Of a stretch of 64,000 nucleotides of DNA, positions 16,000-24,418 are shown piece by piece. The position numbers and the translations under genes are program-made. The DNA is from Phycisphaerales bacterium (GTDB taxonomy: Bacteria > Planctomycetota > Phycisphaerae > Phycisphaerales > UBA1924). Location of the stretch: assembly GCA_029213305.1 (NCBI GenBank), contig JARGPA010000012.1:1-64000 (forward strand). The letters run 5' to 3'. Below the pieces are notes generated by a model that did no database searches, was not told the DNA's origin, and was given only the letters and a program-made list of their open reading frames with translations. Within the stretch, counting starts at the first letter, position 1, and every line of letters begins with the position of its first letter.

Positions 16000-17220
16000 T
16001 TACTCGATAATCTCGATGACAGTACCCGATCCGATGGTGCGACCACCTTCACGAACCGCGAAGCGGAGACCTGTTTCCATCGCTACTGGTTTTTCACCCA
16101 GGTCAATTTCCATGGTCACGTTGTCACCAGGCATGCACATTTCTGCTTTCGCGCCGCCGTCGCCGAAGAGGTTAAGAACCTGTCCAGTTACGTCAGTTGT
16201 ACGGAAGTAGAACTGAGGCTTGTAGCCTGCGAAGAATGGAGTGTGACGGCCGCCTTCATCCTTGTTCAAGACGTAAACCTGTCCCTTGAACTTGGTGTGT
16301 GGCTTGATTGAACCTGGCTTACAGATAACTTGACCACGAGTGATCATGTCCTTGTCGATACCACGGAGGAGGACGCCACAGTTATCGCCTGCACGGCCTT
16401 CTTCGAGTGTCTTCTGGAACATTTCAACACCGGTAACGGTTGTTGCTTGGTTTTCCTTTTGGAGACCAACGATTTCAGCAGCGTCGCCGACGCGGACTAC
16501 GCCACGCTCAACACGGCCGGTTGCAACAGTACCACGACCCTTGATCGAGAAGACATCTTCTACTGAGATCAAGAATGGCTTGTCGTCTTCACGAGCAGGT
16601 TCTGGGATGTAGCTGTCGATTGTGTCGAACAGTTCATCAATAGGACCACATGCTGTGTCGTCTGCAGGGTTTTCAAGAGCAAGCTTGGACTGACCACGAA
16701 TGATCGGGGTGTCGTCGCCTGGGAACTCGTACTTATCGAGGAGCTCTCTAATTTCCATTTCAACGAGGTCAAGAAGCTCGTCGTCATCAACAAGATCAAC
16801 CTTGTTCATGAATACGACGATGTAAGGCACGCCTACCTGGCGAGCAAGAAGAACGTGCTCGCGAGTCTGAGGCATTGGACCTGAGTCCGCAGCAACAACA
16901 AGAATCGCGCCGTCCATTTGAGCAGCACCAGTAATCATGTTCTTTACGAAGTCCGCGTGACCCGGGCAGTCCACGTGAGCGTAGTGACGGCCTTCTGTTT
17001 CGTACTCAACGTGAGCTGAGTGAATAGTCACAGTCTTGTTGGAGTCACGAACAGTACCACCCTTGGTGATTTCTGCGTATGTCTTCGCACCCTGGACTAG
17101 GCCCTTCGCGTCAGCGCGTGCAACCATCGCTGCGGTCAGGGTTGATTTACCGTGGTCAATGTGACCGATGGTGCCGACATTGACGTGCGGTTTGTTCCGC
17201 TCAAAGTTTGCCTTAGCCAT
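16000..17220 (-). CDS. tuf: Elongation factor Tu
   Basis: EF-Tu delivers aminoacyl-tRNA to the ribosome. Its 406 residues contain the G1 loop [14 protein letters not shown] (G3), NKVD (G4) and the typical domain 2 and 3 motifs ([25 protein letters not shown]). The switch I segment reads [17 protein letters not shown] instead of the common RGITINT. The Mg-binding Thr is kept, and I recall the same type of sequence in other planctomycetes. It is flanked by trnT upstream and rpmG downstream. A single tuf is seen in this window. Confidence 0.97.
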   Translation of the reverse strand: MAKANFERNKPHVNVGTIGHIDHGKSTLTAAMVARADAKGLVQGAKTYAEITKGGTVRDSNKTVTIHSAHVEYETEGRHYAHVDCPGHADFVKNMITGAAQMDGAILVVAADSGPMPQTREHVLLARQVGVPYIVVFMNKVDLVDDDELLDLVEMEIRELLDKYEFPGDDTPIIRGQSKLALENPADDTACGPIDELFDTIDSYIPEPAREDDKPFLISVEDVFSIKGRGTVATGRVERGVVRVGDAAEIVGLQKENQATTVTGVEMFQKTLEEGRAGDNCGVLLRGIDKDMITRGQVICKPGSIKPHTKFKGQVYVLNKDEGGRHTPFFAGYKPQFYFRTTDVTGQVLNLFGDGGAKAEMCMPGDNVTMEIDLGEKPVAMETGLRFAVREGGRTIGSGTVIEIIE

Positions 17221-17461
17221 TGTTCTTACCTCTTGGTTTACTCTGGGATTGAATCCTGGATACGAAACCCACTCATCTCACCCTGTTGTTCATCGCTTCT
17301 CGCAGCAGGTGCGATCCGCGTCGTGACTTCTTTAACGATAGAAGCCGCAATGCTTTGTTATGTCGATCCACCCAGGATCAACTCCGATTCAAATTTTCGA
17401 CATCCTTCCATAAACAAGAGATCTCCATCCTACTAAAAGGATGATCACTCTTTGGAAGGAA

Positions 17462-17533
17462 AGCCGCTGGAGAGATTTGAACTCTCGACCTCACCCTTAC
17501 CAAGGGTGCGCTCTACCACTGAGCTACAGTGGC
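17462..17533 (-). tRNA. trnT: tRNA-Thr (GGT)
   Basis: A 72-nt cloverleaf on the minus strand with anticodon stem CACCC/GGGTG and loop TTGGTAA (anticodon GGT), T-arm GAGAG/CTCTC with loop TTCAAAT, and a D-arm with GGTAGA. The acceptor stem GCCACTG/CAGCGGC has an A-C mismatch at position 4-69. Position upstream of tuf is the usual one for tRNA-Thr. Confidence 0.93.
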
Positions 17534-17587
17534 GACAATCCCCGTCGAGGCGTGATGTTACAAGATTGAAACCTCACACTCCGGCGT

Positions 17588-17836
17588 AAAAACCGCCCGG
17601 CTGATCACCGAGCGGGAAAGAATAATACCCACCCTTATGAGCCGGTCAACCAATTGTCCTTGCTGGGTTTGAGAACATTGCACATTCTCAGAGATCAGGA
17701 TGTTATGTGTACCCCAAATCCATCCCTTGAATCGATTTAGAATATCAATGAACGATAGCAAGTGGACAATCTTCTTGCCTGGATGTAGTCGATCAAGTAA
17801 GCTCGGTAAGAGGTTCAAAAGCATCCCAATTCCCAC
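17588..17836 (-). ncRNA. Candidate structured RNA with own terminator (6S-like rod?)
   Basis: The minus strand between the DUF1028 gene and trnT can fold into a long interrupted rod. CTCTTA and GAGC (17812-17801) pair with GCTC and TAAGGG (17642-17632). An internal loop follows, then GATTGTCC plus TTGCT (17771-17757) pair with AGCAA plus GGACAATT (17664-17652), closed by an apical region with a GAGAA/TTCTC hairpin. A terminator, CCGCTCGG/CCGGGCGG followed by TTTTT, ends it at 17588. Several pairs are G-U only in this orientation, which fixes the strand. A rod with a central bubble recalls 6S RNA, but no conserved sequence proves it. No clear promoter was found. An overlapping 92-codon frame runs through the terminator and is unlikely to be a gene. 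Confidence 0.42.
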
Positions 17837-17860
17837 CCTGACAGAGAGCAGAACTACTCA

Positions 17861-20227
17861 ATGAACAAGCTTGTTCGCAAAATATATGGTGTTTCTAGCA
17901 AGTTATCGGTCCTTGGGGCAGGCGTCCTTGCTTTCACGAGCAGCTCCGCGCACGCGACATGGTCGATTTTGATCGCAGACACCAGAACAGGGGAGATTGT
18001 CATAGCCTCTGCGACTTGTGTCGAGACTATTAATCTTCGCAACGAGACTCCAGTTCTAATTACAGGCGTGGGCGCTGTAACCGCTCAATCCGCGGTTGAT
18101 TCAACAGGACGAAACAGACTTTTGATTCGTGATCGATTGCTCCAAGGAGTGCCGCTCGAATCAATACTCGAAGAGCTCTCCATCACTGATACTGGACACA
18201 ACAATCGTCAATACGGTTTTATTACTGCTTTGGGAGAGACGCTCACCTATTCAGGGGTTCAAAATGCGAACTGGGCGGGGGGAACCACCGGATCGATTGA
18301 GCAAGGGCGGCCTGGCCCACTCGATGACATTGTGTATTCTGTTCAAGGCAACATCTTGTCAGGACCAAACGTTGTCGCGGATGCTGTAGACGCAATCATC
18401 AATACCGACTCTGATTTACCTGGACGTTTGATGGCTGCGATGGACGCGGCACAACTCGGAGGCGGGGACGGACGATGCTCATGCTCGAATGCAGATCCAA
18501 CAGGGTGCGGCTCTCCGCCTCCAGGACCTTTCAAGAGTGCTCATGTAGGATATATGCTTGGAACGCGCGCTGACAATATTGATGCAGTGCGAGCAGCATA
18601 TCCAATCACAAACAGTTCCGGCGGGATGACACTCATCGATATCAATCATGATGGGAAACAAGATGTTGTTGTAGCAGACTCAATCAATGACGAACTCTCA
18701 GTCTTTATCAATACCGCTAATGAGGGCGACCCACTCTCGCATGTATTACCTACACAAGTGGTTAATCTTGGAGCTTCTGGAGCAATCTCAGTCGTCTCGG
18801 GCTTGTTTGACAACGACGACTTAGAAGACATTGCGATTGTTTCGACGACTCCTCCGACGTTGACAATCATGACTGGGGGGGGAGACTTTGGTGTGCTCAA
18901 TCCTCCAATCTCTTTGCCGCTCCCTGCAGTCCCGAGCGGCGCCGCAAGCGGCGATATCAATGTTGAGCACGACATCATTGCAGTGTCTTTCGAATCGCTC
19001 GATCTTGTTCATCTCTACAGAATCGATCCCTTTGGAGCGATAGTTCAAGAGAGTTCGCTCTCAGTCGCAAAGCCTGGAGCTTTGCTAGTGGCAGAGCTAA
19101 ATGACGCGGCTCCCCAACTCGTTGTTGCTTCTCTTATTGATAATCAAGTTAAGATTTATAGAAACAACGGCCTCTTTAACTTCACACTCGAAGACACAAT
19201 CGATACATCAAATGAACCAGTCCAGCTCAAGAGCTTTGATCTCCAAAGTGACGGGGAGAAGGAAATCATTTGTATGACTCAATCCGGACGACGCGTAGAA
19301 ATCATATCGAATACGGGCGCCGGATGGGAAGTATCAAACTCGATCACGATTAACCGCGACGGACGAGGTCTCGCGATCGGGGATCTGACGAATGACGGAC
19401 TCCCCGACATCATCTCTACTTCGTCATCGCCCCAGCGGAACCTACAAGTCTTTGCTAATGACAGCAAGGGCGGTTTCGTGTTCGATGATGTTGTTAAAGT
19501 TGGATCAGGATCTCGCTTTGTTGAACTCGTTGACATGAATGCGAACGGCAATCTAGATCTCGTTGTTTCAAATGGGGGAACCACAGGTTTGATGCTGATC
19601 GACAATCCTCGCGGAGCGGAACTCCCAGCTCCTGGCCGATATGCAGACGGCGACTATTTCCTTGAACTCAACATCGCAAATCAACGACAAGCAGATCCGG
19701 ATCCTGTCGATCAACTCCGCGACCAATTCAATGAGTGGAGAAAAGGACTTGAAGGAAAAGTCGACGCAGTTCAATCATTATTAATATCTAGAAACCATTT
19801 CCAAACCAACTCTCAGAGTTCAGTTGTTATAGAACTTCGTGATTGGCAAGGCGAGCTTCTTTCAATCTCTGACCCTCAACAGATTTCACTATCTCAAGTT
19901 GATCCAAACCTCTTCACAGTTGGCCCCCCCGTGTTACTAAGCGCGGGTAAATTTTCAGTGACCATTACATCAAAAGACCAGCTCGGTTCTGACCAGATTG
20001 CAATTCGAGTCGGGAGTGGTTCCGAGACAGTTCGATTAATGCCTGATTATGAAATCTCGGTAGTTGATAACATTTCAGACATCAACGGAGATGGCAGAAT
20101 CAACTACTTTGATATAGTCGCCTTTTTATATGCTTTCCAGAACGGTGATTTGGACGCAGATTTCACGCTTGATGGATTTCTAGATTTTCATGATATTGCT
20201 ACATTTATCAGTGTTTTTAACAGATAA
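17861..20227 (+). CDS. Secreted DUF1028/FG-GAP protein with dockerin-like tail
   Basis: A 788-residue exported protein. A signal peptide ends near SSAHA (residue 31), and a DUF1028 domain follows directly (ATWSILIADTRTGEIVIASA). From about residue 250, FG-GAP/VCBS-like repeats with calcium loops are seen (DINHDGKQDVVVADS, DLTNDGLPDIISTSS, DMNANGNLDLVVSNG). The last 60 residues hold two dockerin-like units: DINGDGRINYFDIVAFLYAF and a degenerate second one (DFTLDGFLDFHDIATFISVF), ending in NR rather than GCP. DUF1028 proteins are of unknown activity. The tail suggests anchoring or sorting shared with the protease genes downstream. Confidence 0.82.
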   Translation: MNKLVRKIYGVSSKLSVLGAGVLAFTSSSAHATWSILIADTRTGEIVIASATCVETINLRNETPVLITGVGAVTAQSAVDSTGRNRLLIRDRLLQGVPLESILEELSITDTGHNNRQYGFITALGETLTYSGVQNANWAGGTTGSIEQGRPGPLDDIVYSVQGNILSGPNVVADAVDAIINTDSDLPGRLMAAMDAAQLGGGDGRCSCSNADPTGCGSPPPGPFKSAHVGYMLGTRADNIDAVRAAYPITNSSGGMTLIDINHDGKQDVVVADSINDELSVFINTANEGDPLSHVLPTQVVNLGASGAISVVSGLFDNDDLEDIAIVSTTPPTLTIMTGGGDFGVLNPPISLPLPAVPSGAASGDINVEHDIIAVSFESLDLVHLYRIDPFGAIVQESSLSVAKPGALLVAELNDAAPQLVVASLIDNQVKIYRNNGLFNFTLEDTIDTSNEPVQLKSFDLQSDGEKEIICMTQSGRRVEIISNTGAGWEVSNSITINRDGRGLAIGDLTNDGLPDIISTSSSPQRNLQVFANDSKGGFVFDDVVKVGSGSRFVELVDMNANGNLDLVVSNGGTTGLMLIDNPRGAELPAPGRYADGDYFLELNIANQRQADPDPVDQLRDQFNEWRKGLEGKVDAVQSLLISRNHFQTNSQSSVVIELRDWQGELLSISDPQQISLSQVDPNLFTVGPPVLLSAGKFSVTITSKDQLGSDQIAIRVGSGSETVRLMPDYEISVVDNISDINGDGRINYFDIVAFLYAFQNGDLDADFTLDGFLDFHDIATFISVFNR

Positions 20228-20343
20228 TCGCGCCTGAAAATGACCAAGCAGATATCGGAATACTCTTGTATCACATTCTGTTTAAAATCATTGCCTGAGA
20301 TGATCGGTGCTATGATCTGGAACGAACCTCAGGAGGATTCAAC

Positions 20344-21282
20344 ATGAAAAAGATACTTATCATCATCGCTGTTCTGATCATTTTGCTTGTGGGAGCTGTG
20401 GTCGGACTATTCGCATTCGGAATGTCACAGTTTGACAAGATTGCAAAGGGTGCAATCGAATACGGCGGCACATATGCAATGGGCGTTGAAACAACTGTTG
20501 ATACTGTTGAAGTTGCAGTCTTCAAGGGTACTGCAAACATAAACGGGCTCAACATTGCAAACCCAGATGGTTTTGAGACTGCTGGTTTCTTTAAACTCAA
20601 CTCAAGTGATGCGGTTGTTGCGATGGATTCCATTAGCAGCGACACCATCATCATTCCAAGCGTGAACCTTCGCGGGATTGATGTCACGCTTGACAAAGGG
20701 CAAGACCCATCAAACTACAACCAGATTCTCGAGAACCTTTCCCGATTCGAGTCCGACGAACCAACGAGTGATGCGGCGAAGAAAGAAGGCAAGAACATCG
20801 TGATCAAGTCTTTGGTCCTCGAAGACATTAATATCCATGTTGCAAACATGCCAGGCGTTTCATTACTCGCGGGTGATGTCGCGATCAATATTCCAGAGAT
20901 CACGCTTCAGAATGTTGGCGAAAAAGAAAGCATGAAGGCCGGCGATGTAATCAATCTCATCGTTAAAACAGTCCTCGCAGCCGCCGTCGAATCTGGTGGT
21001 GGAATCATCCCAAGTGATGTACTCGGTGAACTCGGTAACGGACTCGCAGGTCTCAGCTCATTGAGCGATCTTGGAATCGACGCAATCAGTGATCTGAATC
21101 TCGACGATGCACTCAACGGTGTTCTAGAAGATGTCGGCGGACAAGTCGAAGATATCACTAAGGACATCCAAGACGATATCCAAAGTACCGTTGATGACGC
21201 CGCGAAGGACATTGAGGACAAGCTTGATGACGCGACTGATGGACTCAAAGGCATCTTCGGGGGTAAAAAAGACAAGCCTTAA
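20344..21282 (+). CDS. AsmA-like membrane-anchored protein
   Basis: A 312-residue protein with one N-terminal membrane helix (residues 4-28), then a beta-rich segment with GTANINGLNIANPDGFE and GIDVTLDKGQDPSNYNQIL, features of AsmA/DUF748-type envelope proteins. The C-terminal 70 residues form a long amphipathic acidic helix (IQDDIQSTVDDAAKDIEDK), probably a coiled coil. AGGAGG precedes the ATG at perfect spacing. It is monocistronic with a strong terminator. A role in lipid or envelope transport is suggested by the family only. Confidence 0.7.
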   Translation: MKKILIIIAVLIILLVGAVVGLFAFGMSQFDKIAKGAIEYGGTYAMGVETTVDTVEVAVFKGTANINGLNIANPDGFETAGFFKLNSSDAVVAMDSISSDTIIIPSVNLRGIDVTLDKGQDPSNYNQILENLSRFESDEPTSDAAKKEGKNIVIKSLVLEDINIHVANMPGVSLLAGDVAINIPEITLQNVGEKESMKAGDVINLIVKTVLAAAVESGGGIIPSDVLGELGNGLAGLSSLSDLGIDAISDLNLDDALNGVLEDVGGQVEDITKDIQDDIQSTVDDAAKDIEDKLDDATDGLKGIFGGKKDKP

Positions 21283-21312
21283 TCAGTAGTTCTCTAGCTC
21301 GATTCGTAATCC

Positions 21313-21345
21313 CAACCCCCGAATGAAGCTTCATCGGGGGTTTTT
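21313..21345 (+). terminator. Rho-independent terminator
   Basis: ACCCCC(GA)ATGAAG...CTTCAT(C)GGGGGT followed by TTTTT, about 30 nt after the AsmA-like gene. Confidence 0.88.
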
Positions 21346-21346
21346 C

Positions 21347-21776
21347 TGTGGAATTGCACGGCGGATCTTTGTTTCCAATGCAACAGCTTTACAAGGTTTG
21401 CGTATGGTTGTCCGGATCAAATGATGTTCTGAACTGATCTGCCAGTGTTTTCTGCACTGGGAAAGCATGCGGGTGAAAATCTGAGGTGGTTCGCAACGAT
21501 CAGTGTTTTGCTGATTCGGCGATGATTGCTCAAGGGCGCTGCCTGAGAATCGTTTCCGGACCTTTTCGTTGAGTCTACAAGAATCGAATGCTTGCTGTGA
21601 TGGGATAGGAATGTTGGATAAATGAGATTGTTATGAATCTGTACATACTAATACAACTCCATGAAAATACAGGTCGATTTAAGAACCGGGTCTCGCTTGA
21701 GATCAACTTGAATCCGTAATTGCCCGGGTCCGATATACACCAATCCGTTTGAAGTTTGAGAGATAGGTAAATCAAC
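21347..21776. other. Intergenic region upstream of the first subtilase
   Basis: No coding region is convincing. Two small hairpins are visible, CCAGTG/CACTGG near 21452-21470 and ATCAG/CTGAT near 21500-21515, neither followed by T. The promoter of the protease gene should lie in the 3' part, but no clear -35/-10 pair stands out. Confidence 0.3.
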
Positions 21777-24377
21777 ATGCAGTTCAACGACACACGAATT
21801 CACTCGACTCATCCCCGCACTGGATCCTTATCGTTATTGATGACGCTGATTACATGTACAGGTATCGCGATCAGCAGCACTAACTCAAATGCGATCGAAA
21901 CGAATGACACGCCGTCACAAGTTTCAACTCCTGTTTCACTTTCGAACTCCCAGACTCGTTCGCTTGCTTCTGCGTACAACTGGCTGGATCGTGACAGTTC
22001 CATTTTCTCTGGTTCAATTACTCCTCAACAAATCTTTGTTGAGTACCAAGGGCTTAAAGAACGATCTGAATATCTCAATGTCAAAGTAAAAACGCGTGTT
22101 CAGATGATCGAGCAGTTTTCGAGAGAAGCCGCCAGACTTAATACCCCCTCCACTTCAGCTTCACAAACTCGGGGCGCGGCAATCAATCAAGTTGTTGCTT
22201 TTGAAACGCGTTTAGCAGATGCCGATCGGCGCATCATCGAAGCACGTTCTCGACTTGCTCCCTCACTTCGAGAGGCGTATAACGACATTGATATGCACTC
22301 GATCAAAATTCCTGAAGGTTTGAGTGCAGAGGTTGCTGCAGAAGCTTTGATGCAAACCGGAGACTACGAGTATGTCTCTATGGATTGGATTTGCTATCCA
22401 ACTGACACTTCGCCGAATGATTCGTTGTTTAATACTCAATGGCATCATGCTGCAGCTCGAATTGACTCTGTAGGTGCTTGGGATTACACACAGGGTGACC
22501 CAGGTACAATTATTGGAGTTTGTGATTCAGGGGTAGATCTTGATCATCCTGATCTCGCAGCGGCGCTCGTTCCTGGATACAACTCCGTGAACAACCTTGC
22601 CCAAGTTGATGGCGGGAATGTGAATGACGATCTCAATGGACACGGAACACTTGTTGCAGGTTCTGCAGCTGCGATAGGAAACAACGGAACCGGAGTTGCT
22701 GGTGTAGGCTGGAACTTTGGGATCATGCCAATCCGCGTCTCGAATCTCGCGAATGGTACTGCGCTGCTATCTGAAATCTTAGAAGGTGCTCGATGGGCAT
22801 CAGACAATGGAGCTTACACCGCGAACTGTTCATTCGGGGGAGCCGAAGACTCCGCGACACGATCCACTGGGGGGCACATCCGCGCGGAAGGGCACCTGCT
22901 TGTGTTTGCCGCTGGGAACGACGGGTTAGCAAACCAAACCAACGATTGGACAGGCGTCACGATTGTCGGCGCATCGAATCAATCTGACAACTGGGCTAGT
23001 TTCTCACATACAGGGATTGGAATAGATTGCATCGCTCCGGGAGTGAGTATTCGTTCGACCAATCGAACCGGCGGGTACAGCTTTACAACGGGTACAAGTT
23101 TCTCTGCTCCTATCACTGCGGGCGCGATGATGCTTATCCATGATGCGAACCCAGCTTTGACCGCGAATGAAGTTGAGTTCATGTTGCTCAACACTTGCGA
23201 CGACAAACAAGCGCTCGGCGAAGATAACCAAACCGGATGGGGTCGAATCAATGTTCAACGAGCGGTTGAAGATGCAATCTTTGGCCCATCAATTACTTCG
23301 CTTCCATTCGAAGACACATTCCCAGACGATACCCTACCCACACAATGGCGTAACCCGGTCGGCGATGTCGATGTAAGCATGGACGCAGTGGGAACACCTT
23401 CAGGCGCATACTCACTTAACCTTGATGACCAAGACTCAATTGAATCAATCGAAATTCGCGCATCAGCACTTCTCGGCGAAATCGGGGAAATCCACTTCTC
23501 CGTTGAACATCGAGGCGTCGAAGCAGGTGAGAATCTCGTTGTTGAATATTTCGACATCCTCAACAGTTGGTCTACTCTTACAACGATCACATCTGACGGA
23601 GTTGACGAAGACGAGTTCTCACAACACCGATTCTTGTTTCCTGCTTTTGGGTTGCATGAAAACTTCAAACTCCGGTTTGTTGCAAACGGATCGGACACTT
23701 CTGACGACTGGTACATCGACGATGTTGCGGTCATCCAGTTTGAAAACAACTCACTCCCATGGGAAGACAACTTTGAAGACGGAATCACTTTGATTCTCGA
23801 CTGGGAATCGAGCACCGCAACAGCATCGAGTGATGCGATGAACGCGCCTGACGGCCCAACAAGTGCACTGCTCAATAACCAAGACTCAATGACAAGTACT
23901 GATGTAGATGTATCAACATCCCTTGAGGTGCTTTACTATCGTTTCTATACGCAACACCAAGGTGTTGAATCAGATGAAACACTCACTGTCGAATACAAGA
24001 ATGTGTTGGGCAACTGGAATCCATTGATGACGATAACATCAGATGGAAATGATCAGTCAACATTCACTCTTCAACAAGTTGCTTTCCCGTTCGACGCATA
24101 TGGAGCAACTAGCGCTCTCCGTTTAACTGCGAATGGTGACGAGTCGGATGACTCATGGTTTGTTGATTCCGTTGCGATCACACCCGAGTTTGTTGTAGAG
24201 GTTCCTCCTTGTCCACAGGACATTAACGAAGACGGCACACTCAACTTCTTCGACATCTCTGCATTCCTCTCTGCGTTTAGTGCGCTCGACCCCGTTGCAG
24301 ACTTCAACAATGACGGCACATTTAACTTTTTCGACATCTCGACATTCCTGAGTGCGTTCTCCGCTGGGTGTCCATAA
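21777..24377 (+). CDS. Subtilisin-like serine protease with dockerin-like tail (copy 1)
   Basis: An 866-residue exported S8 peptidase. After an N-terminal signal segment and a propeptide-like region up to about residue 200, the catalytic triad is Asp in CDSGVDLDHPDL (near 244), His in LNGHGTLVAGSAAA (near 289) and Ser in GTSFSAPITAGAMM (near 441). Two related beta-sandwich repeats of about 150 residues follow, each ending in a DxWYIDDVAV or DSWFVDSVAI strand. The C-terminus has two dockerin-like units (DINEDGTLNFFDISAFLSAF and a second one) and ends in GCP. The next gene encodes a paralogue 41 nt downstream. The precursor is probably self-processed outside the cytoplasm. Confidence 0.92.
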   Translation: MQFNDTRIHSTHPRTGSLSLLMTLITCTGIAISSTNSNAIETNDTPSQVSTPVSLSNSQTRSLASAYNWLDRDSSIFSGSITPQQIFVEYQGLKERSEYLNVKVKTRVQMIEQFSREAARLNTPSTSASQTRGAAINQVVAFETRLADADRRIIEARSRLAPSLREAYNDIDMHSIKIPEGLSAEVAAEALMQTGDYEYVSMDWICYPTDTSPNDSLFNTQWHHAAARIDSVGAWDYTQGDPGTIIGVCDSGVDLDHPDLAAALVPGYNSVNNLAQVDGGNVNDDLNGHGTLVAGSAAAIGNNGTGVAGVGWNFGIMPIRVSNLANGTALLSEILEGARWASDNGAYTANCSFGGAEDSATRSTGGHIRAEGHLLVFAAGNDGLANQTNDWTGVTIVGASNQSDNWASFSHTGIGIDCIAPGVSIRSTNRTGGYSFTTGTSFSAPITAGAMMLIHDANPALTANEVEFMLLNTCDDKQALGEDNQTGWGRINVQRAVEDAIFGPSITSLPFEDTFPDDTLPTQWRNPVGDVDVSMDAVGTPSGAYSLNLDDQDSIESIEIRASALLGEIGEIHFSVEHRGVEAGENLVVEYFDILNSWSTLTTITSDGVDEDEFSQHRFLFPAFGLHENFKLRFVANGSDTSDDWYIDDVAVIQFENNSLPWEDNFEDGITLILDWESSTATASSDAMNAPDGPTSALLNNQDSMTSTDVDVSTSLEVLYYRFYTQHQGVESDETLTVEYKNVLGNWNPLMTITSDGNDQSTFTLQQVAFPFDAYGATSALRLTANGDESDDSWFVDSVAITPEFVVEVPPCPQDINEDGTLNFFDISAFLSAFSALDPVADFNNDGTFNFFDISTFLSAFSAGCP

Positions 24378-24418
24378 CTTCCACTATTACAAAAACCAAC
24401 GACAAGGAGTTTGGTTCA

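Noticed and set aside
17558-17836. A 92-codon minus-strand frame.
   Set aside because: It reads through a clear terminator, has no good ribosome binding site and overlaps a better structured-RNA call.
23255-23875. A 206-codon minus-strand frame inside the first subtilase gene.
   Set aside because: Antisense shadow of a gene with clear catalytic motifs.
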